Shown here piece after piece: positions 22,161 to 33,899 of a stretch of 64,000 nt of DNA (positions are counted from its first letter, which is position 1; each line of letters opens with the position of its first letter). Where the stretch lies: positions 1-64,000 of the forward strand of contig JAKSZP010008047.1 of assembly GCA_022478985.1 (NCBI GenBank), read 5' to 3'. The notes below the pieces were generated by a model that worked only from the letters and a program-made list of their open reading frames with translations, made no database searches and had not been told where the DNA came from. Made by a program: the position numbers and the translations under genes. Origin of the DNA: Massospora cicadina. Lineage: Eukaryota > Entomophthoromycota > Entomophthoromycetes > Entomophthorales > Entomophthoraceae.

Positions 22161-22653
22161 TAAGGGAAAAATTCCCTAATGACATCCTCTATAATAGTCA
22201 ACAATACCAAATAGGTCTCAATGGCATTAATTAGCTAAATAACGTGGACCACGAGGTTTTGACATCTAAATTGAGGTTCACATTTCAATAGATTATAATA
22301 GACGCCCAAGCAAGGGGTGACTACAATAGACATTTAATCAAAGCAAACAAAAATAAAAATCTTTGAAAGTAAATCTTAATCAAAATTGAATTAACTTGTG
22401 AAAGTTGAGACCAGTTTCAGGGATTTGATCTTCATAAACTATTTCAATTTTTGTATAGAGTCCTAAGATATTTCAAGGTTCAAAATTCCCAACAGCGCTT
22501 GATAACTCAGGATTACGCACCAACATTGATTGTTAGTCAATGTTTAGTGATTTTTAGATATTCTCAATAACGCTTTCCTCAACACTGTTCTTAGTCATTT
22601 TCATGTTTTCATATTAGGCCTTTGGGCCTAAAGATATGGAAAAAAGTGACATA
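22161..22653 (+). repeat. Direct repeat R, copy 1 (493 bp)
   Basis: It aligns over its full length with 24265-24758. Shared landmarks are AATACCAAATA near the start, GAGGTTTTG, ATTTGATC.TCATAAACTA, ACAGCGC.TGATAA, CCTTTGG.CCTAAA and the end GTGACATA. The copies are diverged but almost equal in length, which suits LTRs of an element with a 1.6-kb interior. TG/CA ends were not found. Confidence 0.6.
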
Positions 22654-24264
22654 CACCTTTGCTTTTTGGAGGGGTTCTATTTTTTGATAGGGGGAAGCTA
22701 AACAACTAGAATGCTGTAAAAGAAATGTTTGCTTCATAGGAGCTGATGCAGAAGAGGACCAAACGATTTTTGTTTTTTACTGTAAAATTTAAAACAAGAC
22801 ATCTTCTCAGCAACCAAAAGGGGCAGTGGCAGTGTAAGAACAGCAAACGCATCATTCCCACATGATGTGAGGAGACCAACACTTATTTACCCATCCTCCC
22901 CAGCCAAAAATATGAATCAAGATGCTAAAAACCTATTTTCTGAATTTATTTTTTCTTTCCCTTTTAACCAACTTTCTCTCCAGCACAAGGGAAATATATG
23001 ACTGAAGGAAAGTACAAGTGGCAGTCAGCGTTGATTAGGATTGGCTCATATAATAAGGTAAATGGCTGTGGAATCTAGTGATCATCAAAGATAGGTAATA
23101 AGGTGACCTTCAAAAAATTATATATGACAGCTAAAGCTTCAAATCCATCCAGGTAAGTTTGGAGTGGAAGTGGCCCTTGCAACAGGGTGAGTAATGCCTG
23201 AAGTGTCAAGACTGGGCTCCCAAGGCCCAGTCTGTCATCAGCCCTACACCACTCGCCCCATATGTGGCCATACCAACTCCAATTAGTCCTGGCCAAATTG
23301 GATGGCCTTGCTGGGCACACCAGGCTGAGGTGCAGTGCACCGGCCTCTGTCGCCTCAGACCCCAGGCAGAGGTGCCCCCAAAACCTCTATCCACTCACGG
23401 GGTCAACGGGCTGAGGTGCGGCCAACTGGCCTCTGTCACCCAGGCCACTCTGGCTCGCGACTAGCCAGGGCAAGACCTGTCCAAAAGGAGTCTAGCGCAT
23501 CCACCCACTTTCCCTGAAGCACCGCCCTCTGCTCGCCCTAAAGCTCGCTTCAAATAAAATAAATTTTCATAAAACAGGTTTAGCAAAAAGCAGCCTTTAT
23601 TGAAAGTGGTCTCAAAGTTGGAATAGAATTCCAAAGTGAGGGCCCATTGGGGCTGAACTCAATTTGAAATACTTCCAAAAAAGGCTAAAAGAATTGGGTG
23701 TAATGAGGGGCGAAAAAGCCTCCAGAATTGATAGCATCCAGGCAATTTGGCAGAGAAACGGAGGGGAACCTCAGAATGAACAACCAATCGAAATAAACGA
23801 TTTATTTAAGTTTATTCCATTATAGACACAAATAGGAAAATCCTACTCAGAATAACAGAATTGCAACTATTGACACCCACAAATCTCATAATTTACAACC
23901 TTATGGGATTCATGTGTGGTCACAATTGTTACATGAAGTGTCTCTGGATCCCATGAAGTAAACCTTGAGGGAGCCAGTAATGCCTATATTGCAATGGACA
24001 TCTTTTCATAACATTGGGTTTCTTTTCAATATGAGTTACATTGGGAGTGGTGACTTAAACTGCATTTCAGCTAGCTTTTGCAAACTTCAGGAGTCATATT
24101 GCCCTCCCTGCTACCACCTGAAGTGTTGAGGTGAACATCATGACCAACAATATGGCTAGAACCATGAGGGCAGAACCTTAAACCAGGGAGTTTAAGGAAA
24201 ATGGAACTGGCACAAAAAACCAGATAGGGGCAGATGCCAAGGATAAGAGGACTTTCACAAGATA
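22654..24264. other. Region between the R repeats
   Basis: It contains a GC-rich patch (23180-23530) with an internal ~86-bp duplication: GGCTGAGGTGC...GGCCTCTGTC recurs from 23320 and 23410. No retroelement protein was recognised. A minus-strand frame at 24071-24331 has no supporting match. Confidence 0.35.
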
Positions 24265-24758
24265 ATGTAAGGGAACTCTTCAATGGCAGCAGCAATATCA
24301 GAATAAAATACCAAATATGCCCAAATGACATCAGTTAGACAATTAATGAAGCCTGTGAGGTTTTGGCTTTCCTAATTAAAGTTAATTACTTTAAATTAGA
24401 AACGGAAGGCCCAAGAAAGAACACAACGCTAATATACAATTAAATTAGATAGAAAAAAAATCTAGGAGAAAAGCTTTATTAAAATTAGTCTATCTTGTGA
24501 AAATGGAGATAAATTTGAGGCGATTTGATCCTTATAAACTACTTTAATATTTCTATTAGGTCATGAGGTGTTGCCAAAGCATAAAGTTTTTTACAGCGCA
24601 TGATAATTTGGTTTTTTTAAAAGCTAAATTGCTAGTTAGTCAAATATTTAGTACTTTTTAAAGTCTTAATTGAATCTTACTAACACATTGACTTTAGTTA
24701 TTTCTATGTTGTTACCATGGTCCTTTGGTCCTAAAAATATGTAACAGATTGTGACATA
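24265..24758 (+). repeat. Direct repeat R, copy 2 (494 bp)
   Basis: It is the partner of 22161-22653 in the same orientation, 2.1 kb away. See copy 1 for shared landmarks. Confidence 0.6.
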
Positions 24759-25690
24759 TCCATGCAAGAAGTACAATAATAGAAATTGACCATACATTTA
24801 TGATTACAAAACTGTAGATAAAGTCACTTATTGTGATACTTAAGGTTTTGGATGCTAAAATAAAATGAACTACTTAGAAATAGATATTCAAAGTAATTTC
24901 AAATTGGTAGCAGACACCTATACAATCAAAAACAACTCTGATGGTTATATATTCAACAGGTTACATAGTAAATATATTTAAATAATATATTCTAAAGAAA
25001 AAACCTAAAAAGCATTGAACTCTATATATAACTTAAAATATATAGGGCATGTATGAAATATATTATACATCCATATCTTTCTTTACAGAGTTAACACCTC
25101 TAAGGGCTCTTAGCCACCTACAACGCCACCTGGGAGGGAGATTTACTACTATGGCTTTATATAGATTATCAAGATCAATTAAATAGCGGAAACTATCCAA
25201 GGCTAGACCCAGTAATAACCAATCTCTCTTATGAAAAGAGAAGATTGGGTTGGAGCAACAATAGTAAACATAAGCCTAACATTTGTGCTTTCCAACTGCA
25301 CACCTTTGACCTGGGTGGAACACGCATATAAATTTACAATTAACAATCAAATCTAAGTCATTCTTATAATGAGCTGGAGCAGGAAAGAATTTTTATAACC
25401 TGGCGCTGAGCATCATCGTTTACTGCATTTATATAAACCAGAGTAGAGAACAGAATATAGGGGAGGTTGATAGACTATACCCCCAATGATGGTCATTTGA
25501 AGAAGAATCTATTTGCAACTTATTTTGAAAAAGTCAAGCAACAACATCATAGTATCTTAAAGGCATTGACTATTTGAATTTGTAAAACCTAAAAGAGAAT
25601 GAAAGATGATAATCAGAAACTTCAGTAAATGTCATATACTAACTACAGATAACTTGTCCCAAGAACCATAAAGCAGACACCGCAGTATTG
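24759..25690. other. AT-rich region without recognised features
   Basis: No open frame, repeat partner or RNA gene could be supported. Short plus-strand open stretches at 25130-25320 are too broken to name. Confidence 0.4.
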
Positions 25691-26130
25691 CAGTCCAAAA
25701 ACAATTAATATCTATGGAATACGATTCTAAAGAAAAGCGTTGTGGAACTTTCACTATTAATGCAAAGTATGGGAACACCATATGCAGATGATTGCCTATT
25801 TTTAATTCAAGAAGCAGACTTTTACCAGTTTATACATCTTTTGCAACCAGAAGAGTGATTTGAGAACAAATTTTGGTTTGACATAAAGGATCGTTGAACA
25901 CAGGGGAGTAAAGCTGCAACAGGCTCTGAGGTGACTTTTGGATGAGTCTTGGTGGGAAGATCATTAGGCAAGGAATGAATGTAACTCTGAGGTAACAAGA
26001 AGTGGCAACTCTTGCAGAAATTCATCTGATCCAGAGGCCATTCCTGTATCCATTTGAAGGGCTACAGTCAGTGACTACTTTGTCAACCCATTAAAAGTAT
26101 CTTACTGACTGGCAGCATGAGAACTCTATT
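25690..26130 (+). pseudogene. Possible reverse transcriptase trace, unclassified
   Basis: The plus strand at 25765-25812 encodes MGTPYADDCLFLIQE. The YADD (25781-25792) in a hydrophobic setting is what RT motif C of many LINEs looks like, and the open stretch continues about 15 codons. Flanking frames are broken and no motif A or B was found. This could be chance. Confidence 0.3.
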
Positions 26131-27500
26131 GACCATGCATCAACCTTCTACAAGACCAATGAATAATGACTCAATATAATGAGGCGTCTGCCTTTCTATC
26201 TGTACAAACAGCAATGGTAGCACAGTTTCCGTAATGATTGCAACGTTGTTTTCTGGACAATCTGGGATAAGATGGTGGATGTGTTGGAAATTTATAAATG
26301 GATACACTACTCAGCTGCGACTTAATACTTCACACCTTTTTAAAGACTATCTTGACTAGATTGAAAATAAGATAATCATATTAGTATCAGAATTGCTGAT
26401 TGTCTATATGGTCAGCAATTATTTTTGGTAGCAATATATTAACATTTGGTTTTAGCGTTAGGTAATATCCCAAATAACAAAGTTGATTTTTGTCTAATTG
26501 GTCACAATTGCTGACCATTTTTGTAAATCTATCTGGTTGTTTAATGTATAGTCAATAAATATATACCTTACATGGATTAATAGATATGATACGCCAATTA
26601 AATAAGGCTATATTAAAAGGTTAAAATAGTGTTGTAATTCTTGTTTTATGAATAGCTTGTAAATTGTTTAAGCAATACAGCCTGCCATTAGTAAGTACCT
26701 TTTTCCATTACCTAAAAGTTTCTTACTAGCTCATAAAAAATTAATTTTCTAAAACTTTCTGAAAGCGTTGTGATAAGCTAACCTTAGGTTTTAGCCATAG
26801 GAACATAATCTATTTGGTTGTGGATGCCAATTATGCGAATAGATTACAAAAAATCATTTGATGAGACTATTATTCCTTTAAGGTTAAGTTGATTAGCAAT
26901 GAATGCCGTTTTTATAAAGGTGCAACCTATGTGTCTATCACAAAGCTTCTTTATATTAATTGTTATTTTCTTTTTATTAATTACAGATCTAGATAATCTA
27001 AGTAACAATTAATTTACTTCTCTGGAAGATATGCAGAAGTTAGTCATCCTTATCTATTGCTCAAATAATCTTAAGTGAGGTAAATATTACTTGCTCATAA
27101 GAGGATACCTGAGCAGGGTTGAAACAACTTGTAAAGAAGGATCATCTGCCTAGTTATCTCCATAACGCTATAATCTCTTTTTTACTTACAAATCATTTTA
27201 AGATTTTGTGCATTAATTTATCAAAAACTTTACATATGACAAACACTTTTTCTTTATAAGATTGCAAGCACCTGGTCAACACTGTGTTGGTTTCCAGTTG
27301 GCGCATTATAGAGTCCAAGGACATCATCTATTAATCAAACATGTTTATGTGACACTTAAAGGCGGTTTATCTTTGATGAGAAGGGTGGAATGGGCTCTGG
27401 TGAAAACATAGACTAGGTCCATTTTGGATAAAAATTAGTTGCTTTTAATATTAGAATTACTAAATTTCATCAAGATGTAAAGCAAGATCTCTGGTTCAGT
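26131..27500. other. AT-rich region without recognised features
   Basis: No open frame longer than 60 codons, no tRNA and no repeat matching elsewhere in the window were seen. Confidence 0.45.
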
Positions 27501-27511
27501 GATTTGTTTAT

Positions 27512-28330
27512 TCAATAGAAGTCTACGCATGAGCAAAGATCAACATTTGCCTTGAGAACCAGAAGTAAAGTCAGAACTACATTGTCACGGATTTGGCTAA
27601 GAAGAACTAGACTGGACTCCCAGTTGGGGTGCGTAAGCACCCAGTGGAGGCCCCAGAATGCCAAAGGCATAGCGTTCTGAGAAACTAATAGAAGTGGGGT
27701 TCTATGGGAGACTTGAGGAAAGTAAAAGTTCAGTAACATACCAAAGGCCCCCAAGGCAAAACATATGGTTGCATTGGGGGCAACTGCGAGTCTTGCAGAG
27801 GCAACCCTCAAGGGCGGGAGAGGCATGGAGAATGATGAATACTCCAGGGTTCGCGGTTGCTGGCCTTCAGATTTGGATAAGGGGGCTTGCACACCAGCGA
27901 GGGATGGCACAGAGGCCGCCACATGATTCAAGATGTATGAAGAGGTATAGTAAGGCCCCTGCGAGGGGTTGGGACTGAGTTACCCCTGGAGGGGACGCTC
28001 TAGGTCCTGCTGGTAGGCTGGGCCAGCAGTGGCAGAGGCAGCTATAGAAGCCAAGCCCATGCGCAGCGGGGCAGGGATGCCCATGGGCTGCTCTAGCCGG
28101 GGAGCAGTTTTGGTGGACTTGGCAACCAAAAGGATGGAAGGGTCTCTGTTAAACGGACATGTGAAAATGAATGGAGCAGTGAGTTTGTCATTGGGGGTGG
28201 GGCGGATTATCACATTAATGATCTGCTGCCATGTGGTGTGATTGAGCAACCAGATAATTCAGTCAGCAAACATCAGCAGGAGGATTTAGGTGATGGCACA
28301 TTTCATTGGATCAAATGTGGAATTTTTATA
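27512..28330 (-). pseudogene. Coding-like relic, possibly LINE RT of another family
   Basis: Two minus-strand frames of 139 and 89 codons (27512-27931, 27980-28249) lie in series. Just upstream, at 28235-28280, the frame reads LLMFAD*IIWLLN. FAD-stop-II at 28259-28270 looks like an FADD motif C with its second Asp codon changed to TGA. Downstream text does not match the LINEs elsewhere in this window, so the family is unresolved. Confidence 0.3.
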
Positions 28331-28449
28331 AAATTTTAAGAGGTAGATCGAGACTGCAACAATCTAGATGGATAATTCAGATTTTATTGAATGAAAGGAA
28401 AGAGAATGAACTGACAATCACCCTTGGCTGGGGCAGTTGCCTATTTAAC

Positions 28450-29225
28450 TGGGCTATATGCGAGGGGAGGTATTGAGGGATTGGTCATTTGGGGGTTGGG
28501 GAAGGGATTTGGTTGGCCAGCTCAGAGGAGGTAGAAGGCTGCTCCTGATTCTGGAAAAAGCATGGAATTTTCTGCAAATTTTCCCAAATTCTTGGGGCCA
28601 AACCAAATCAATACTAACAATCTGGGTCCTGGTGACTTGAGTCAGCCTGTTTGCATGGCTTGGGTGGTCCAGATTTGTCTCAGGAGGCAGAAGTCCTTGA
28701 ATTGGATTATTTGCAATTTGAGCCAATCCCTTGGTTGGTCTACTCATGCAATCCTAACTCCCTGGATCCATTTTGGAGCGTTGGGGAAGATGATCTATGT
28801 CATTCAGGCCCAGGTTCGCGATCTGAACTGTATTCCAATCTGATTTCCAAAGCAGGCCAGTCTGGACTGGCTCCCCCAGTCCAGAAATTGCCAGCTGGGC
28901 TCCAATGTTGTGGATGCCATTTTCCCAAAATTCAGATATGGTTTGCCTGGAAAGTTGGTGGTCCCAGGTGCCTCTCTATGCCCCCTGATATGTGCAATCT
29001 CCCTGCAGACCCCTTCTATCAAACTTACCAGGGTTGCAGAGGGGGAAGAGGTGGGAGTGGGATTTCTTTGGGTGGAAAAGCCGTCACCCAGCGCTCATCT
29101 ATCACATGGGCTAGGTAGCCCAGCTGTAACAGAGGGTCCACTGGAGCCTTGGGGCCCCTTTTGTCTTGAAGGGGTGCTGATCCCTATCCAGTTGCAGGGG
29201 TTGGTACCCAGGACTTACATACATA
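28450..29225 (-). repeat. Unclassified repeat, copy 2, with open frames on both strands
   Basis: The right end (29055-29220) matches 290-455. The minus strand reads LGYLAHVIDERWVTAFPP, like LAHVVDERWVTALP in copy 1. A plus-strand frame of 155 codons at 28651-29118 is also open, but the cross-copy conservation fits the minus reading better. No family assigned. Confidence 0.4.
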
Positions 29226-29650
29226 GGAGGTGAAGTGGTAGATGAGAACTCTCATTAGCATATCCTTTAAGTAGGCTTCCAGAGACTCTCTAGTTTTTGG
29301 GTTCAACAAGTATACCAGGACCCTGTAGGAATCTCTGAACCAAGCTTAAACTTAAATAATAAATCTTAAGGGCCATAGGAAGTTGATGTCAAATGAATAG
29401 AATACTCAAAAAGTGAGAAAAGTGATGAAACTCTGAATGGAGGCTTGAAGGTGAGGTGAACTTAATTATTACACCAAGGAAAGGGCCTTTTTTGGATAAA
29501 GAAAAATCAAACATTGCAAGTCAATTCTATTATAGGTGAAGAGTGATTAGACCACTTCCCATATTAATGTAGGAATATTATTTATTCCACCACCATATTC
29601 CAAGTATTAATGGGCAGGGAAGGTTTTCTAGGACACCTAAATTCTTAACA
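29226..29650. other. Spacer without recognised features
   Basis: No open frame, repeat partner or RNA gene was seen. Confidence 0.4.
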
Positions 29651-29659
29651 AATCTAAGA

Positions 29660-30300
29660 TGGGCGTGACAAAGAGAAACTTGCCGATGGATTTCTCAGCT
29701 TTTTCACTCTTTGAGGTGTCTTCAAGCTTAACCTTGTCTTTAGGTGAGGGGGTCATCTCAGTCACTTTACTAAGGTAACATCATCTAAGTTATCTTCCAC
29801 ACCACTATCCAACATTGTCTTAGCTGCTTCCACGGTAACTTTGTTAAGCCAATTTTTGCATCTAGTTGTAAATGAAAGATTAAGTATAAAGAAAGGTTAG
29901 CCCCATATTTATTTAGATTCTTTAGCCAGGCTAGATGTGGGCATAAGGTTAAGAGGATCCACTACTTATTTATAGAGGCCTTGGAAACTCTTTGTTGAGA
30001 GTTAATGACTTTAGGTACAGGAACTATATTCCAATTTTGAGCTAAGTTCTCACTTGGAACATGGCCATGGTCACCTAAGTTAGAACTGGTTGATGAAACT
30101 TCTATTGAAGACACCAAAGACAATTGATGCTCAAACTGAGATGCCAGAGATATTACTTCTTCCAATGTGGCAGAATGACGTGTAGCTGCATTAGCTCTTA
30201 GTAACTATGCATCCAAGTGATGACAAATTATGTGGGAAAACTGAGTGAGAGGGGCTCAGTTGGGCCGGTCCAAGGAACAAAAATAAGTGTCATACTTAGT
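29660..30300 (-). pseudogene. LTR-retrotransposon gag relic
   Basis: The minus strand near 30100-30230 reads ICHHLDA*LLRANAATRHSA then TLEEVISLASQFEHQL. This resembles the end of a Ty3/gypsy gag core, where a short helix pair is followed by a TLEEAI..A..FE element. The continuation to 29962 is Ser/Asn-rich. A clear CCHC knuckle was not readable. It lies just inside LTR X1 in the orientation expected for a gag next to a 5' LTR. Confidence 0.45.
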
Positions 30301-30474
30301 TAATAGGAGTGTTTCGTTGAAGTGACATATTTGGATCAAGATGAATCTAGGGACTCCTCAGGGGGTGCTCCATAAATCTACTGCGTCAATATGTTCATCT
30401 AATGAAGAGGGTAAACCTGGTTGGTTCAATATAAGTATCACTACCCAAGAAGCTAGTTGGTGCGCAAGGTGAAT

Positions 30475-31369
30475 ATTGTAAGGCTTCCTAGAGCCTCCTA
30501 CCCTCTCTCTTTTCAGACTGCTCTTGTTTCCGCAATGCATAGCAGTTTGTATGTTGATAGTATTAGTCTTTTGTACAGAAAAATCCTTCATCTAAACCAC
30601 CAAAATGGCATATTTTATCCAGGTAAGTTCTTCTATACTGCTGCCCATTTTCCCTAATTTCTTCTTATGTTTAAAAATACCCCAAGGTTCCTATTTTCGC
30701 TTCTTTTTAATTTAATTTTTGTTTTAAGTAAATCTCGATTGAGCCTCATAAATAAATTTGCAAACCCCCAAATCCAATCCTTCCATATTATATTTACCTG
30801 ATTTACTTTTTTTGAGTTTATGCTTACTTTGATGATTTAACGACAGATTGCCATGGATGGAGCGTGTCTTGATTTACAAACTATTCCAAGTGTTTTTGAA
30901 AGTTAATTAGGGAGCAGCCAATCATGGCGTGTCCCAAAATTACTTTCAATCCCAATTTTCATTCCCATTTTTTGATTCCAAACTTCCAATCAAGCATTAT
31001 CTGTAAAAAAGCTGCTATCCAATAAAAGGATGCAGCGCCCAAGAACAGCGCATTAAACCCCCAAAAATAATCTCAGCCCCTTTATTTAGACCAATGCTCT
31101 AATTTTTGAAGGTACTGGACTATTTTTTTACACTTTCAGGTTTTTAAAAACCTTTTCAATGATCATTACTTTGTTTTGTTGTTTTCTTAGAAAACATTAT
31201 GGCTCATAATGGCTGCAATGTACGCCAACATGAACCTGCTGAAATATCTAGACTCACATTGTTTAATAGCATGGGACCTTAAAACCTGCTAGTTGATTGG
31301 TCACTCAGGCATTTCTCAGGAACTTTAAGTTGATGATCAAAGAAAATTTGGTCTCCCCTAGTCCTAACA
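30475..31369 (-). repeat. LTR X1 (5' LTR of minus-strand relic)
   Basis: It aligns along its length with 44566-45738 once the SINE there is removed. Landmarks are GCATAGCAGTTTGTATGTTGA, GGGAGCAGCCAATCATGGCGTG and the end CTCAGGAAC...GTCCTAACA. In element sense it starts TGTTAGGACTA. The start near 30475 is less certain. A gag relic follows in the same sense. Confidence 0.6.
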
Positions 31370-32060
31370 TAATAGGCCAGTCAAATTTAAATTTTCTGCT
31401 GAAATCCAGCGTGGACCTCCCCATATCCTGTTTCCCATTCACCCAAAAATATCTCAAGTTTGCGGGTTTCTAAATTAATTTAGTTGTCTCCACATGTGAT
31501 TCCTTTGGCATCCCACAAAAATCCTTGCTCATCAGTTGCTTATGCATATAACAAAGTTGCGCATGTCCTAAACCTGCCCCACAGTTCTCAATCTTCTCTT
31601 GTTAATCTCATGGATTTGGATGGCTAGGCTCTGGCATGTCTTATGGTTGAGCGTCCTCCTGCTAAAAATGACAAAATTTTTGTGGTTTCTAATTTAGAGT
31701 TGTTGCTAAATTGCCATGTTATTTTGACCGCCAATGAGATTTCCAAGCTCCTGCTCACTGTCCATTCCCTTGCCATGCCATTCCAGCCCTTGCTTGGCCT
31801 TCCACCTCCGTTTTGTACCACCTTTCTTGTCCCAAGAGGCCCCCAGAATGCACAGAACCCCCTCAGTTTCCCACCTGTTTCTCAGGCTATTATAGCATAA
31901 TTTTCTATTCCCCTCCCAGATGTTGCAGCATTAAACATTGCTTTATCCATCCTTTTGTTAATTTAATGAAAGAGTGTATCCCAAATAGCTCAACTTTGTT
32001 GGAAGAATATAAAATTAGAAGGATAATGTAAGGATAACTAGGGCGTTCCATCCTCTGTAT
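31370..32060. other. Spacer between LTR X1 and LTR Y1
   Basis: A plus-strand frame of 85 codons at 31643-31900 (MVERPPAKNDKIFVVSNLEL) is open, but no paralogue or domain was recognised. Nothing else is supported. Confidence 0.35.
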
Positions 32061-33181
32061 TGTATGGACTCAATCCCCAAATACTACTTGGAATACAAAT
32101 GGCCTAAAATGATATAGAGTTGCCTCAATTGATTGGCAAAATAGGTAAATTCCTATCTCTTAAAGAGAATCCTGCTCAATTTTCAGGTCCCCTCCCATTA
32201 TCTGGTAATCTAAAGGTAAGTTATGGTGTGATAACAGGCTCTACCCAGCCTCTAGCCACCTGTGCAGACTTGAGAAGCATGCTCTTACTAAAAGTCTGCT
32301 CTCACTGACAATTCAGTCATTTTAACCAATAGATCAAGGTTTGGGGCTACTGAATACCCAAACTGGACTCTGTTATCTTGGGCTTGGTGAGGAACATGGT
32401 AGAAATTGCCATTGTCAAGGCAAGCAACTGTATCAAGAGTATTATTTTGTGCTAACAACTCTCTTAGATAGATAAACTTAAATTTAGGTTCTAAAATCTA
32501 ATTAATAAATGTTGGGTGCAAAATCAGTCTTGTATTAATATCTTAGAGCTTATATAAAATATGAGAACTCCATATTGGAAAGCTTTGAAATGATGGCTGT
32601 GGTATTATAAACCAACATAGCTAAAATTGTTAAATATATTAGACATTAAAGCCAAAATGATCCCTCACATTGCTGGGGTCAATTGTGAGCCCAAGATTGA
32701 TGATTTTAATAGTATTTTATATAAAATTTTGCATTTCTGAGGTTCATCAAATTATGTAATTGGAATTTAACCACTAATCCCTATTATCTCAAATTTATAA
32801 GTTCTATGGACAAATATCTTTCCTTCACATCACCTCTCACTAAGAGAAAGCCCCAGGTATTTTCCAAGCTTGAGAAATACTCCACAACACTTGTCTGGTG
32901 GGTGACCTTTTTGGCATTGAAAGATAGGGAGCTACAAATTAGAAGTCCAAAGGTAACATAAAGTTTTGACGCTTTCTTTGGAGGCCTACTGGCAGGCACA
33001 AGAGGCCTCAACTGCCAGCAGTCCAATTGGCAACCACCAACCTCTCCTTACACCATTGGAGTCCAACAAAACCAATGGGAAAGGCGATATGGTTAGATTT
33101 GCTCGGTACAATGGCCATCCCCCTCATCTTGTAGTCTAACAGGATACATATCTCACAAAGGAAAGTTCAAAGTTGGAATAG
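32061..33181 (-). mobile_element. Left part of a short LTR element: LTR Y1 plus 369-bp interior
   Basis: LTR Y1 (32061-32812) runs TGTATGG to TATGGACA. It aligns with a second copy, Y2, at 33182-33771 continued at 44361-44563. Only about 370 bp separate the two LTRs. In that interior the minus strand encodes YVTFGLLICSSLSF..KKVTHQTSVVEYFSSLENTW. This loosely fits the end of a Ty1/copia RNase H, which would lie next to the 3' LTR. So this may be a copia relic with a large internal deletion, or a TRIM-like non-autonomous element. Confidence 0.55.
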
Positions 33182-33771
33182 TGTAATGGTAGGTTTCCAA
33201 AGCCCCAAACGCCACTTAAAGTAATACTAACCTAAGATGAAAGAGAGTTTTCTAAATTGTTTAGCAATGTAGGTAAGTTCCTACTTTATCAAAGAGAATC
33301 TCACCTAAGTTGCAGTTCTCCTCTCACCATCTAGCAATCTAAAGGTATTTATGATGTGGCAGCAGGCTCTACCCAGCCTCTAGCCACCTGTGCATACTTT
33401 AGGAGTATGTAATTACTGGCAGTTTTCTCTTACTGGAAACTCAGCCAGTATCCACCAATAGGTCAATGTGTGGGGCCACTGCATACCCAAACTGGCATCT
33501 GTTATCTTGGGTTTGGTGAGGAACGCTGCGGCAAATTGCTTTTGTCAAGGCAAGCATCTGTATTGAGGGGCTGCTTTTGTGGCCAACAACCCTCTTAGAT
33601 AGACAAGCTTAAAAATAAAACCCAAAGTTCATTAAAAAAATGTTGGGTGCAAAAATGGTCAGTTTATTGGGATTTCTGGGTGTGCATAAATAGGAGAATT
33701 CCAACTTTAAAAGGGTGGAATGATGGCCGTGGGATTATAAACTAAGCCAACATGGTTACATTTATTTTTTG
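33182..33771 (-). repeat. LTR Y2, left half
   Basis: It matches Y1 closely (for example GGCTCTACCCAGCCTCTAGC and AATGTTGGGTGCAAAA). It breaks off at GGTTACATTTATT, where LINE C's 3' end begins; the rest resumes at about 44361. Y1 serves as an uninterrupted reference for the LINE C target site. Confidence 0.75.
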
Positions 33772-33780
33772 TCTATTTGG

Positions 33781-33809
33781 GGAAGGTTGACCAGGGGATG
33801 TACACTTCC
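33781..33809 (-). other. LINE C 3'-terminal hairpin
   Basis: In element sense GGAAG and CTTCC enclose TGTACATCCCCTGGTCAAC. The outer stem is intact; the inner CCA/TGG pairing has one change. Confidence 0.7.
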
Positions 33810-33899
33810 AATGTAACGAAGATAAAATAATAATAAATATGAATAATTAACGGACACTCCAGAAGTTTCATAGTCCCTCCTATTGCCGCCAGGACCTCC

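Noticed and set aside
28651..29118. 155-codon plus-strand ORF as a gene
   Set aside because: Its only conserved part aligns better with the other repeat copy when read on the minus strand; no domain was recognised.
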